From positions 4,354,871 through 4,418,870 of the forward strand of contig CM040451.1 of assembly GCA_022749755.1 (NCBI GenBank): 64,000 nt of DNA, written 5' to 3'. The notes under the pieces were generated by a model, which worked only from the letters and a program-made list of their open reading frames with translations, searched no databases and had not been told where the DNA came from. The stretch is from Azadirachta indica (lineage: Eukaryota; Streptophyta; Magnoliopsida; Sapindales; Meliaceae). The translations under genes were made by a program, and so were the position numbers. This document shows positions 24,540-36,990 of this stretch, piece by piece; within the stretch, counting starts at the first letter, position 1; every line of letters begins with the position of its first letter.

Positions 24540-26840
24540 TCCCTGCCATTTGGAAATGAACTTGTCCTTAAGTTCTCTGGATATAATATTTCATCTTCAT
24601 AATACTTGTACAAGTCTACTATATTAAAAGGATTTGAGATAGTCTAATCATCTGACATTTGTAACACATAAGCATCGTCATTAATTTTCCTTATAACTTG
24701 AAATGGCCCATACTTCTTGTTCTGCAATTTACTATGAATTTTAGGAAATTAATTTTTTGGCAAATAAGCCATTACAAAATCGCCCACTTAGAACACATTT
24801 TGTCTTACATCTTATTTGTATTTCTTGTTAGCAGCTTTCAAGTTAACATAAACCTCTTTCTATATTTTTTGTACCTTCTCAACCATTTTTTGCAGCCTTG
24901 CTAATCCTTGGTAATGTTGGTAAACTCACCAAGTCTAATACATGACGGGGTGCTTACAAATAAATCACCTCAAAAGTAGTTTTCCCAATCAAATGATTTA
25001 TCATGCTATTATAAGCAAATTCTATCTAAGGCAACGTTGCATTCCATTGCTTAGGCTTTACCTCACAAATATAATATAACATATTTCCTAATGTATGATT
25101 AAGCATTTTATTTTTTCATTAGTTTAAAGGTGAAAAGCACTACTATACTGCATTGATTTTTTCCATAGAGTATGCCAAAATAATTAAGAAATTTGGCCTC
25201 CTTATTTAGAGTAATAGACTTAGGAATGTGACATAAACAAACTAATTCCTTAAAGCATAATCCTACCACGAGTTACATCACCATTTTTTTTGCAAGTAAT
25301 AAAATAAACCATCTTTGAAAAACAATCCATAACAATAAGAGTAGAATCATTACCTTGTTGGGTATGCAGTAATCCTAACACAAAATTCATTGACACATGC
25401 TCCCAAATATTTTCAGGTATAGGTAACGACATATACAATCAAGTGTTTTAAAGCTCCTGCATAATTCTTCCTACATCTCGTTTAATTTGTGGCCAATGAT
25501 ACCTCTATGCATGATACTTCCTACATCTTGTCTTACTCCACATGCCCAACCAAACCTTCATTATATAATTCCCGTATTAATTGCTCTCGTAACGAATAAT
25601 GAGGAATGTATAACTTGTTGGCTTTAAACAAACAATCACTATGAATAAGAAAATCTACTATTCATTGATTATGGTTACACTGATCTCAAGTTGTGTAAAA
25701 ATCTTCATCAGCTACATATTGCTCTTTCACTATTTCAAACCCCATTATCTTATTACTCAATGTTACTAGTAAAATAGCTTGCCTACTCAAAGCATCAGCT
25801 ATCTTATTTTTTTGTCCAGAATTATGCTTCAATACAAAAGTAAATTTCTGCATAATGATACCCACCTAACATGCCTTTATTCAAATGATGTTAACTATTA
25901 ATATACTTCAATGCTTGATGATCACTATACAGCACAAATTCCCTCTGAATTAATTAATGCTCCTAATGCATCAATGCCCTGCACACTGTGTAAAATTCCT
26001 AATCATATGTAGACCATTTCTGGTTAATGTTACTTAAACTTTTGCTAAGATACTCTATAGGTCTACTCTCTTGAATCAGAACAGCACTAATACTTATCTT
26101 TGAAGTATTACATTCCACCTCAAATAACTTGTCAAATTTAGCTAGTGCCAACACAAGAGCCGTACAGAGTTCTTCCTTCAAGATCATAAAACACCTATTT
26201 TGCTCAACACCTTAATTAAATTTTCCCTTCTTCATACACTCAAGAATAAGTGCCGTGGTAGTGTTAAAATTGCAAATGAACCAATGATAAAATGCCCTTA
26301 ATCCATAAAAACTCCTTACATCACCAATTGTCTTTAGCGTAGGGCAATCTCAGATTGCCTTAACCTTAGACTTATCAACTCTAATGTTGTCAACACTAAC
26401 TACAAACCTCAAAAATATCAAATTATGCTACATAATATTATGCTCAATGTACTTAGGGAAAATAAGTTGTTTGTTAACTTGAAGAAGTATAATATTATGC
26501 TACATAATATTATACTTCTTCAAGTTAACAAACAACTTATTTTCCCTAAGTATATTGAGCATCTCCCTCAAATGCATAAAATAACTCTCCTCATTACTAT
26601 TATAAATTAAGATGTCATCAAAGTATACCCCAAGAAACTTGAAAGCAAAAGAAATCTCTGATTCATAAGCCGCATAAATATGTTTAGCGCATTCAACAAA
26701 TCAAAAGGTATTATTATCTATTCATACAATCTCTCTTTGGTCTTCAATGTTGTTTTCCATCATCTGAAGATTTGATGCAAATTTGATGGTAACCACTATG
26801 CAAGTCAAGCTTGGAAAACACCTTCGCTTCCTTAATAAGA
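24540..26840 (-). pseudogene. Ty3/gypsy pol relic (RT, RNase H, integrase)
   Basis: Read on the minus strand, fragments appear in the usual order: reverse transcriptase with VFSKLDLHSGYHQI (about 26775-26820) and LRENKLFVNLKK (about 26430-26470); RNase H with SAVLIQESRPIEYLSKSLS and KWSTYD (25999-26187); integrase core with MNFVLGLLHTQQGNDSTLIV and MDCFSKM (25250-25438); and an integrase C-terminal segment ending in NKKYGPF near 24700. Frameshifts, stops and an inverted duplication (26442-26560) break it. Gag and the 5' LTR are missing, so it is a truncated relic, unrelated at close range to the chromovirus at 16640. Confidence 0.83.
26442..26560. repeat. 119-bp near-perfect palindrome inside the RT relic
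   Basis: Arms of 55 bp (26442-26496 and 26506-26560) flank a 9-base loop, ATGCTACAT. I see a single mismatch near the outer end (GCTCAATGTACTTAG against GCTCAATATACTTAG). The coding sense of both arms is the same RT segment, so one arm is an inverted duplication of the other. Such a symmetric sequence would form a cruciform or a long hairpin RNA. Confidence 0.9.
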
Positions 26841-28208
26841 TATAGTCATGTATAGCCAAGAAATTTCATCCTGCAACATTTTAGTGACTCCATTGGAGAG
26901 TTGGGCTAGGATTTTAATTAGAATAGTTGTAATAACGAAAATAAAAAAACATTTAAGAAGAAAATGATATAGACTACCCAACAGAATCTTTAGTAGCAAG
27001 CATACGAGATCCTTGATCAACAACATTCCAGGAATTGCATACGAACAACCCTCAACAACAAGAATAGCAAGGTAATAGCCATAATGGTAGTCACATTGAC
27101 ATTTGTCTGTTTGTCTTATAAATGATACAAATTCGTAGAAAGAATTTCTGAACAATCTTCATATGATGATGCCCATCGGTCCTCCTCCTCCATTATGAAC
27201 ACCTAATCACGTGACTCCGAAGAGAGTAATACCAAGGACTAACATGATTTCGAGATTATTAGACCACTTATGCATGCCAACAAATCGTATTCACAAATCG
27301 TATTCTTGAGGAAAATCTGAAAGATACCTACAAATTCCATGGATCACATTTACTAGTTCTTATCCTTGGTCACAAGCGCCTAAAAAACCAAAAAAAAAAT
27401 ATTTTTATTTTTGTAAAATGCATTTTGAATAAAAAACGTATCTTTTATATTTTAACTTAAAATTAAAAAAAAACAACATTAATACTTTCTATCTTTTTAG
27501 AAAAGTAATTTCAAAATCAATTATATTTTTTCTCAAAGTGACTATCTTATTCATTTTTACAATTAATGTTAAATACATAAAATAAGTTTTATTTTAAAAT
27601 ATGATCTTTATAAATAATACCAAACACGTTTCATAATTTCATAATTTTAAAAATACTAATAAACGTCCCAACTTACAATTTGACCATCTAATCTTATTAA
27701 TGAAGCATGAAACTATGCATCTCCAAACACACGCTTGTTACAAAAGCAATAAACATGTTATTCACGATCTCTAGTGCCAAATATTACAATATTAATGAAT
27801 CAACCGTATCTCTCTTTTAACACAAACTTTTGGTATGTCTCTTATAAATGACTATACATAACTTATCTAAATAACTATATGTAACTATCGAGAATAGGTT
27901 AGCAACTCTTTAATTTTTCACAACTTTTTATATTATTCATGAACTATTAGATCTAAAAAATTCTAATTCTAAAGATCAATTCTAACACGTATAATAGTAA
28001 TACATAACTAATGCAACATAATAATACACATGTGAAATACAAAACCAACAAAAATATCTAAATATAATAATTTACAAGTGATGTAAAAATATATATATAT
28101 AATTAAGGGGATTATAATCATAATCCTTCCAATAATCAATCGAATGAAAATAACATCAATAGATATTGAAGCAAAATCTTTAATTTTCACATAGGAAAGC
28201 TACTTACT
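26841..28208. other. intergenic, no gene recognised
   Basis: Between the RT relic and pseudogene B no coding region is supported. A 107-codon minus-strand frame (26832-27155) has hydrophobic character but no resemblance I recognise and is probably chance. Confidence 0.45.
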
Positions 28209-30541
28209 CTATGCCACGACACTATACTTGTACTGATCAACAGCCACATAAACCACCCCATAAACTGCTTTGTTACTCTCCACAACCACCACATTATCAG
28301 AAATATTGGTCACTCCATGACCAACAAACTCTGTAGGCAACCCTTTAGGGTACAATGAATATTGAAAATGAGTTATCCTATCTGGAAACAGCAACATTGA
28401 AGAAAAATCAGCCACTCTTTTGGTCGCATTTTTCGCCACCGTCATCTTTCCGATCGTCAATTGCAGCCTCATGGCGTTCACATTATTCCGGTCGATCACC
28501 ACTTGATCAACATTACCAAAATCTCCATCTAATTTTATTATTGCAACATTCTTTTTGGGGTTCCAATTAAACATATTATCAACAATATTTAAAATTGATT
28601 TCAAAACTATGTTAGCATCTCCTATGAAAAACCCATTTGTAATATGTACTTGTACTGGATCTTGTCAGACAATTTAATGTTGCATCAGCTACTTTTACTA
28701 AAATTCCTATGCCTCCAAAACCTGCTACCTTGCTATAACAATGTACCCCAGCGACAATATTGGCCTGACCTGTAAGTTTAATACCGATGGCTGCAGAGAA
28801 AATTGCAAAAGTCGGTGATTGCATTGTCGTTGCTCGCAAGCTCTATCCCGGTGCCGGAATAATCTCTCTCTGAAAGGTCTCCACCAACTGTTGATTGTTG
28901 CCCAAGAAAGCAGCTTGATATGAAGGTTTTTCATGGCCTTTTTGCACTGGAGTTCCTTGGGTTGAGAAATGTAGAAAGAAGCAGTTGGTTATTCGAATTC
29001 GAGCTGAATCGATGATGAAAATTCCTCCTTCTCGGAAGGTTGAATCAAAAAGGATGTCGCGAATGGTGATAGCTTCGTAGAAGATTCCAGGACTTTGGAC
29101 GTTTTTCTTAACATTAGTGATCAAAAGCCTAGGGCTTTTTAAGGAGTGGGTTGGATTATTTTTCTGGGAATTTTGTGCCCATAATTCAATGAGGTGTCGA
29201 TCATCAGGAAAAGTATTTGATGCACATAGAGTTCCTCCTTGTACCTATAATATTTCAAGAACCATGTAATAATATATTGACACGTAAAAAAAGGGCCCCT
29301 CGTCATATACATGTATATATACCCTTTTTTATATATAAAATGTTATATTAATTATAAACTATTTGATATACACATATCTAACGGTTGAAATTGTATCTAA
29401 CAGATACATTAATTATTAATTATTAATTATGCATTAATTATATAATCATATGCAATATCAATCGTTAAATGTGCTTATATTCAATAGTTTACAATTGATA
29501 TAAGATTTTGTGTAAAAAAAAAAATTGTTAATCCTGCCCACATATATATATATATATATATACATCTTAATTTAAAAAATTAAATCAAAACTTAGTTAAC
29601 TGAAATAATTATGTTGTAAAATGTATAAATATTTTCTAACTTACACATATTATTTCTAAAAGATATAAAAAATAACAAATATTGTATAAATTACAATCAA
29701 AATTTTAGAAATTAGAACAATTTCGACGAAGCTACATTCTTGACCTCCCTTAATTAGTAAACAATGTTCTTTCTTTTTCAATTTTTTTTACTAAAAAATA
29801 AACCCTTTGTTCGTAAAGCTAGGAAACATTTTTTAGCTAAAGCTAAAAGATTTAACTTTGAAAGTGAGTTAAAAGTTAAAAAATTTTGTTTTATAAATTT
29901 TTAAATTATAAATAATTTTTTATATAAATTTAAAAAAAATAATAATAATTGTGAGGCTTGAGAGGAGCCCTAACCACAAGATTGCCACAACCAGAAGGAA
30001 ACCTGATGGGTTTGCTGATTGTATAGTTTCCACCTTGCAAATCAACAATAACACTACCCAAATCCGTGATACCAGCCAATAATTGAAGCCAACTTTGCAC
30101 TTGAAATGCATCATTCACAGCTTGCAATATTGCATCACTGCTTTCTTTTCCCCCTGTTGGGTCTACTCCATACCCAAGTGGATAAAACACTCTCCCGTTC
30201 TGCATTAATTAATTAGGACGTACAAATTAATATCAAAATTTGTAAATATCAACGCTCAAATCAGACAATTTTTACTCTCACAAACAATTAGAGAAAACTT
30301 TATGAGCACGACGGCTCGAATTTTGATGAGAACTCCAATTAGAAAGTGAGTTTTTTTACAATTTTTGTAGTAGTAGAAGATGCAGCGTCCGAGCGAGGAG
30401 GGGCATTCGGTACAGGACTAAAGGCAGTAAGATGGCGCTTTGCTGTTAATGATGATAGCTTTTTCTCTTCTATGTTGGAAGAAACAAGTTCTTCCAATGA
30501 ACATAAAATGAGCATGAAGCTAATGAAGAATATTGTTTCAT
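28209..30541 (-). pseudogene. QRT3-like pseudogene (locus B), paralogue of A
   Basis: Exon structure matches locus A: exon 1 30541-30360, exon 2 30199-29975 (225 bp, intact, NGRVFYPLGYGVDPTGG), exon 3 29244-28209. Defects: exon 1 has a one-base shift just after the first ATG (an in-frame internal ATG exists at 30515); exon 3 gains one or more A near 28950 within GHEK/ETF, gains a T near 28810, loses about 40 bp near 28672 (the segment A encodes as RIDNCYLDYTGIVLE), and loses about seven codons near 28595. The C-terminal 120 residues are still open (to YSVVA). GT/AG borders remain. Intron 2 is 726 bp, much shorter than in A. The locus may be transcribed but cannot give a full polygalacturonase. 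Confidence 0.9.
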
Positions 30542-32045
30542 TGTTTTCCTTTTCTCTTTTTTTTTTTTCCTTTTTTTTACTCTAAATTAGAATTATTATT
30601 AGTTTTACAAATTTTGAGAGAAAGGAGAGTGTTTGGTGAAACTGTTTGTTTTCTTTTTGTCTTAAAAATATATATATATATATATATATTTGGAGCCTTG
30701 AAAGAAGGTGTGGACTAGGTCTTGGGTTACTCTTGGTGGTCTTGGTGTTTGTAAGACCTACATAAGTTTTCCACCATAAATGTCAAAGCCATATAAATAA
30801 AATGGAGAAATGAAGAAACTCAAATATATATATATATATATATATGTATTTATATGAAGTAATGAGATTCTTCTACTGGAAAAGAAAAATATGGCAAATA
30901 GCAAGCGCACCTACCAAAAGCACGTGGTGGAGAATAAAGAAAAAAAGGAAAAGAAAGCAAAGGGTGGAAAAGCATATAAATTATCAAAAGTTTTAATATT
31001 TTTTTAAGAAAATTATAACAAATTTTTTGGGAACATGTAAGGTTGGTAGGCCTAAATTGATGAATAGAATAAGGGAACCTAATGAAGGACGTCCATCAAT
31101 AAGGAGTAGGTATACAATGAGATTTGGTAAATGTAAACAGCTAGACACAATAAAAGAAGTTGTCCGTTGTTAAAAGTGGTAATTCTCTTTATTTGACATT
31201 GTCCTTAAATATTGAATATTGTCCTTTAGTAGTTACTAAGTCGTTCTCACATTGTTTATTCTCTTAATGTAGGCAATAGGTCAAGTTCCAAGTGTTGATT
31301 CTAATACTTAAAGGTTAGGAAGGTCAATCAATCAAGGGCAACTTAGTAACTGACTACTAGTCAAGTCAATAAATCAGGGGCAAATCAGTGGCCAAGTTCC
31401 AATCACTCAGCAATCAAGTGCAAGACCATGGGGTTTGTTCCATCAACTTAATCCCCAAAGGAAAAGGAAAGATGAAAATAAGTTAGGAGGTACTTCTACA
31501 CTGACCCAACCTAATAGGTCTTACGGTAGTAAATTATAACATTAATTATCTAGTGTTTGTATGCTATATTATGTTATTTTGCAACCTATTTGAAATATTG
31601 GTTTCTTTCTAATAAAATAATATAAATACATGATCTTGTTATTCATTTTTACAGCAATGATTTGCTACTGCAACTATAGATAAAGATTGGAGAAGATATT
31701 GAGATATGATGATGGAAGTATATATTTAGCTTGTAGCAGAGTATAACACTGAGATATAGCTCTCTTGTTTAATTGGTTTCTTTTTTTTTATCTTGCCATA
31801 ACTTAGGAACTAGTCTGTATGCATGGGGTTTTGTATTCACTTTATGGTGGGTAAACCTTAGATAGACAAAGGGTTTGGACAAAATGCATGAACGTACACA
31901 ATGGTGGGAAAGTTGCTAGTTAATTCATTACGTGAGTTTATTTTCTAAAAAATATCTCTACAATTTATTTTTATTATTTTATGAGAGGTAATTTAGGTTG
32001 GAGTATCTGAATATCATATCAAATAAAAATATAACATATTTTAAG
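30542..32045. other. 5' flank of pseudogene B and intergenic DNA
   Basis: TA-type microsatellites lie at about 30667-30690 and 30824-30845. The proximal part resembles the upstream region of locus A (see 12448-14013). No gene is supported. Confidence 0.5.
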
Positions 32046-32225
32046 TTAACTCAAACTTAATTCATTTAATAATTGTGTTAATACTTCAAACCCTAACCTG
32101 ACTCATTCATTAATTGTGTTAACACTTAAAATTTAACCACCCTATTTAATAATCGTGTTAGGACTCAAAACTCTAACCCGACTCATTTATTATACGAATT
32201 ACCCATTTAATAATCATATCACCCG
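32046..32225. repeat. degenerate tandem repeat, period about 40-55 bp
   Basis: Three to four units share ACTCATTTAATAATYGTGTTA followed by a variable ACTYAAAACYCTAACC tract. Starts are near 32046, 32100, 32140 and 32178. This pattern is typical of internal repeats in plant transposons; it is non-coding. Confidence 0.5.
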
Positions 32226-32599
32226 GTTAATATAATTTTTATATATTTTTAATATATATTATAAAATAATTATAATATTATTTATGCAAATGCTAATCAA
32301 ATTTTATTTTAAATAATATTAAATATTTTTTAAAATATTTAAAATATATTAAATACTTTTAAAATGAAAAAAATGTAGAATAATATATTAAATTATAAAT
32401 AAGTTAGTATAAAATAATTATTCAAACAATTAATCGTATTATAAATAGGTTCACATGTTAAAACCTTTAAACCAAGCAATATGTGATATGTCACGTCAAA
32501 ATCTAAAATGTGAAATAAGGTAGGAGCTTGTAATGGTCTTACTTTCAAATCTAGCTATATACACCATTATGAGAATTCGTAGGTATTTCCAAAGGCATT

Positions 32600-34690
32600 A
32601 TTCTTCATTCTTGCATCAGTGATTCATTTGAGAAGGATCTTAGCCATCTTTAATGTAGTCAGAGGTATTATGTTGATTGAAGATCTTGTGTCCACCAAAG
32701 CTCGCCTAATTAGTATCCCACTAATTTCCGCCGCGAGATACAAAGGTTTTCGATAATCTAGATCCTCTTATGTTGCAATATCATTTTCAACGATAACAAC
32801 ATTTATTGTCTCTGAGTAAGCACAATTAATGCGGGATTCAACAATATAACACTTGTGACCATGTTGAGCGAAAATCTTGACGAAAGCCTTGACAGCAGCT
32901 CTTCTTGCTTCGGGTTCATAATCTAATTGATCAAAAAGGGATTTGACCTTCATGTTATATTGTAATGCTGCTCTCATTATTATCTAATGCCCTTCATGAC
33001 CATGCTTCTTAGTAACTTCAACTGTCTTCTTCTCCATCGAGTTGATACTAGTCATGGCTGCTTCATTACCTCTCAAGTCCCCAAGTTAATTTCAACAAAT
33101 GACGCAGTGGCTGCCATATTATGTCGCTTTACTAGGTTGGTTTCTATTGTCTATCGTTGAGAAGAAAAGACTAATACTTTTTCCACGATCTCATCATGCC
33201 TGAGTTTATGGATATATCTACAATTTCTTATGCCATGGTTCGTTGACTGATGGAAACAAAAAAACCATGGATTGCGTTAATTTGTCTTTCTCAAGAATAT
33301 TCTTTCGAGTGAACAATGATTTACAGAGGCCATCTTTTGTCCATTTATCTAATACTGAGTGAACTTCAGCATCATCACAAGAGATAGGCCAGTCTGGTGG
33401 TAGCTCTTTTCTAGGTCACTTTCTATATGGTCTAGTTCTATCCATATTGTAAAAAATATCTTGTTTCTCCACATACATCTTATGAGGGACTACTTTCACA
33501 TCCTCTCACTGTCAAGTGGCTTAACTAAGAGGGTGTCCTTTATGCTACTTCAATAAACTTACTAAATACACTCAAGTTAAGATTCTCGAGGTAAAAACGA
33601 TGTTATGATAGCATGTTATTTACACATATCTCCACAAGATCTCTTTCGTCTTTTCGTTCATGGAAGTCCAACATCATGTTGAAAAAAATGTTTCACAAAA
33701 TCTAAGAGAGTTTTGAGTATTATTGTTGACAGCGGCTTAACTAAGAGGGTGTCCATTATGCTACCTCAATAAACTTACCAAATACACTCAAGTTAAGATT
33801 CTTGAGGTAAAAGCGATGTTATGATAGCATGTTATTTACACATATCTCCACAAGATCTCTTTCGTCTTTTTGTTCATGGAATTCCAACATCACGTCAAAA
33901 AAAATGTTTCACAAAATCTAAGAGAGTTTTGAGTATTATTGTTTGGTGGTGTGAAGTTGGAATCATGTCACCTTTTCTTTACTTTGGAAATATTTCTAAC
34001 AGAATTTTGATGTTAGGTCCCTCTATATTATGGATCTTTGTGGTAAAGTGGCATACTAGGGGTACGCAGAGCCTGTTAAAGATTTAGAAAATTCCCTAAA
34101 GCATAAATCTTCATTGTGGGCATGTACCTCAAAAGAGTCCATAAAATGAGTGACATTCTATTTGGGGTTTCCTCTTTACAATATAAATTTAGGACTCTCG
34201 TAACTATTGGATATGGTTTGCACGTAATCTCTTGTTCATAAAGAAGCAAGGGCATATATTCTACCTCCAACATTGTAGGGCTCTGCATGTATTGCTTCAC
34301 AAAGGATATCAAGTCTGCGTGAATAGCAGAAAGTTGTGATTCCGTTGCTAGTTGGTTGGCAGAAGGCCCCAATGTGATCCTACCTAGCTTCACCTATTCC
34401 CTTATTGATGGATGAGGAGTCGAGATTGGAAGTCATGGCGGTTATCATACCTCGTATATCTTCCATCTCCTTACATATATCCTATACTATCTACATGATA
34501 AGAACAATGTTGAAGTTATTCGTATCCTAGTTATTACCTTACTATTTCTATTGAACAACATTGGCTAGTGGAGGAAGTATGCGTTTAGCGGAAGATTCAA
34601 CATGGTTTCCATTATTGGTTTGGTCATCACTCCTCGTAAATGCCATATCTTGTCAGATCCTATCTAAACTCTTCAGTGGAGTTGCCAAAA
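32600..34690 (-). pseudogene. Ty3/gypsy gag-protease relic
   Basis: On the minus strand a degenerate zinc knuckle CFHQSTNHGIRNC is readable near 33250, followed by a protease-linker reading SLFDQLDYEPEARRAAVKAF (32768-32977) and a protease core PLYLAAEISGILIRRALVD with SSINIMPL (about 32620-32760). Upstream, a 105-codon frame at 34076-34393 lies where the gag N-terminus would be. Near 34675 the minus strand reads TTTGGCAACTCCACTG, resembling the leader just inside the 5' LTR of plant Tat-type elements. No RT or integrase follows, so the element was truncated or lost its 3' half. The part from 33515 to 33944 is tandemly duplicated. Confidence 0.68.
33515..33944. repeat. 216-bp tandem duplication
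   Basis: GGCTTAACTAAGAGGGTGTC occurs at 33518 and again at 33734, and everything up to GAGTATTATTGTT is repeated in the same order with few substitutions. The two copies are much more alike than other repeats in this window, so the event is comparatively recent. It lies in the retrotransposon relic. Confidence 0.9.
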
Positions 34691-36990
34691 TGGTGCGAGA
34701 GAAATTTACTCAAGCTAGATGTTGAACCTTAATTGGTTGAATGTTTGAATAGGCCTTACGATGTGCTTGGTAGGCTTTGATATAGTTAGGCCTCTAAATT
34801 TGCATTTAAACTTTCACACCCTTCTGAATTAAAAGAAGGCCCACCATATCCCTTAGATCGCCTTTGGTGGTTGAAAGTTATGATGTTATAATTTTAAGAG
34901 ATTGGCTAGCTTGATTAAAGGTTCCACTACCACTGTTATTATGCTTGCAATACTTAATAAGGCATGAGACTCTATGAGTCCACAATGTGTGTTAGAGTGA
35001 GATAGTACCATTATCTAATGCAAAGGAACACAATTCCTTAAGGGTAGGTTGCAATTATTGTAAAAACCAAACTTGTATTGGATAAACTCATATATGGTGA
35101 CATTCAATATACTCGTCTGCGACTTGACAAGTTTAAGGCTACAAGAAAGGTGTTTCTAGAGCCTAAAACTGACCAGGTTAATGCCTATGGATGCAAAAAA
35201 GATGTAAGGACACTATAGCAATGCCTAAGGTTGGTCTTCATGGGCAAAAGTTTGCCAAAAAATAAGGATTGTTAATATGTTGTATGGGTTTTATTATTGT
35301 ATGGAACTGACCAGACCCGAGTGTAGCCCGAATCTGATCCAAAACCCGAAATATATTTTTGGGCAGTTAGGACAAACATTTTATTATTCTCTCTTCTTCA
35401 TCTAGTGAAATCTGCCTCTCTCTCTTATGGTTTTTTCTCTAAAATTTTTCAGAGGTTTTCCACATAAATCTAATGTTATTTCTAATTTCTTATGTTTTCT
35501 ATTTATTTAATTACTTGATTTTGCATAACAAGATGCTACCTTAAGGTTGTGTTCTTAAGAACATCAAATTGATGCCTTTTTTGACTCTAAGTTTGTGTTC
35601 TCAAGGGTGTCAAATCATATTCTAAGCACTAAGATCTTCTCTTGTACATGGAATAATACTTCCTTATATACTATGTGATGTGCAATCATAGTGGGACATA
35701 AACTAACTTATGTAATCCTATTTTAATGTAAGTTATACTCTTAAGATAAGTGTTTGCCTAGGAATTAAATCGTATGTTATTTAATCCCAACTAAAATAGA
35801 TATTTAAAGACTTATATTTGTAATAAAATACTAATTTTATCTGATCTTAGGTTAATTAAAATAAGGTTTTAAGCCTAAAAAGATATCTAAAATTTTGTAC
35901 TTTTGTAGTTAATAAGGTTAATTAACTATCACCACCCTATATTTTGAAAAATATCCTGTTATGTCTTATTGTCAAATGAGATAATAGAAAACGGTGATTT
36001 ACTATTATAACCGTGCTTAATACGATGAACGTCAGACACCAACATTTCATACGTGACTCTCACATTTCAAAATTGTGGGCCCCAGAATAATATTTTGATG
36101 TGAAATTAAATAATAATTTTTGAATTTTAACTTAAAATTAAAATAATATTAATTAAATAATAATTAGATTAAATTATTGTTAAATGTGTCCACAATATAA
36201 TAAATTATGCAATTAATGATCTTATTTTCTCTCTATTTTAAATATTTTTTCTCTTTTTCTTTTTTTATCTTATCTCCACTTGTCATCCATTTTCTTCCAT
36301 TTTTTTTAATTGTGTAACTAAATAAAAAAAAAGAAAAATTCTAATTAAAAATTAGATAAACACATAATAGAAAAATACAAAATAAATAAACACAAAAATC
36401 ATAACAAGAAATATCTAAAACAAAGTATAATAAATCCAAATTTAGACACTACAAAGCCGGCAATTCTCAATCATCTTTTTAATCTTTCTCATAATATTTT
36501 TCTGTCCTAACTACAATAAAAATTGTGAAAATTCTACAACATCATTGAATATGAAAAATATAATTTTCTCTCTAATCTTTCATAACTCCATTTACATATC
36601 AATGTGCAAACTAACACTAAACTCTTCCTATCACAAGCAAACAACTCCAACAATCACTTAAAGTCGACCAATGCAAACAACTCTAACAATCACTCAAAGT
36701 CCATCAATCCACCATTATACATTTATCATTCTGTCCATGTCACAATTAAGCAATTTCAGTAGCCAATTATATAAATACCAACAATTTACCTTCACCACTC
36801 TCTCACACTCTCACATATCACAGGTAAACTTCTTTTCTCAAACCCATCACGCATATTCCTCATTGAGATCCCCATTTGGAGCCCTACTTTAGCATATTTG
36901 CTACCATTAATCAAATAAGGCTAAATCTTTGCCAAATTAGCTCATAGAAGTCTAAAGAGGATGGCAATAATGATTCGTTGATAACAAATC
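34691..36990. other. intergenic, first part perhaps 5' LTR of the preceding relic
   Basis: For the minus-strand relic at 32600-34690, the 5' LTR should occupy the region from about 34700 upward. I could not define its ends or find a partner copy. The rest is AT-rich without genes. Confidence 0.4.

Noticed and set aside
28209..30541. Locus B as a functional gene with extra introns hiding the frameshifts
   Set aside because: The shifts lie inside an exon that is continuous in loci A and C, and the nearby sequence lacks paired GT/AG sites that would restore the beta-helix motif.
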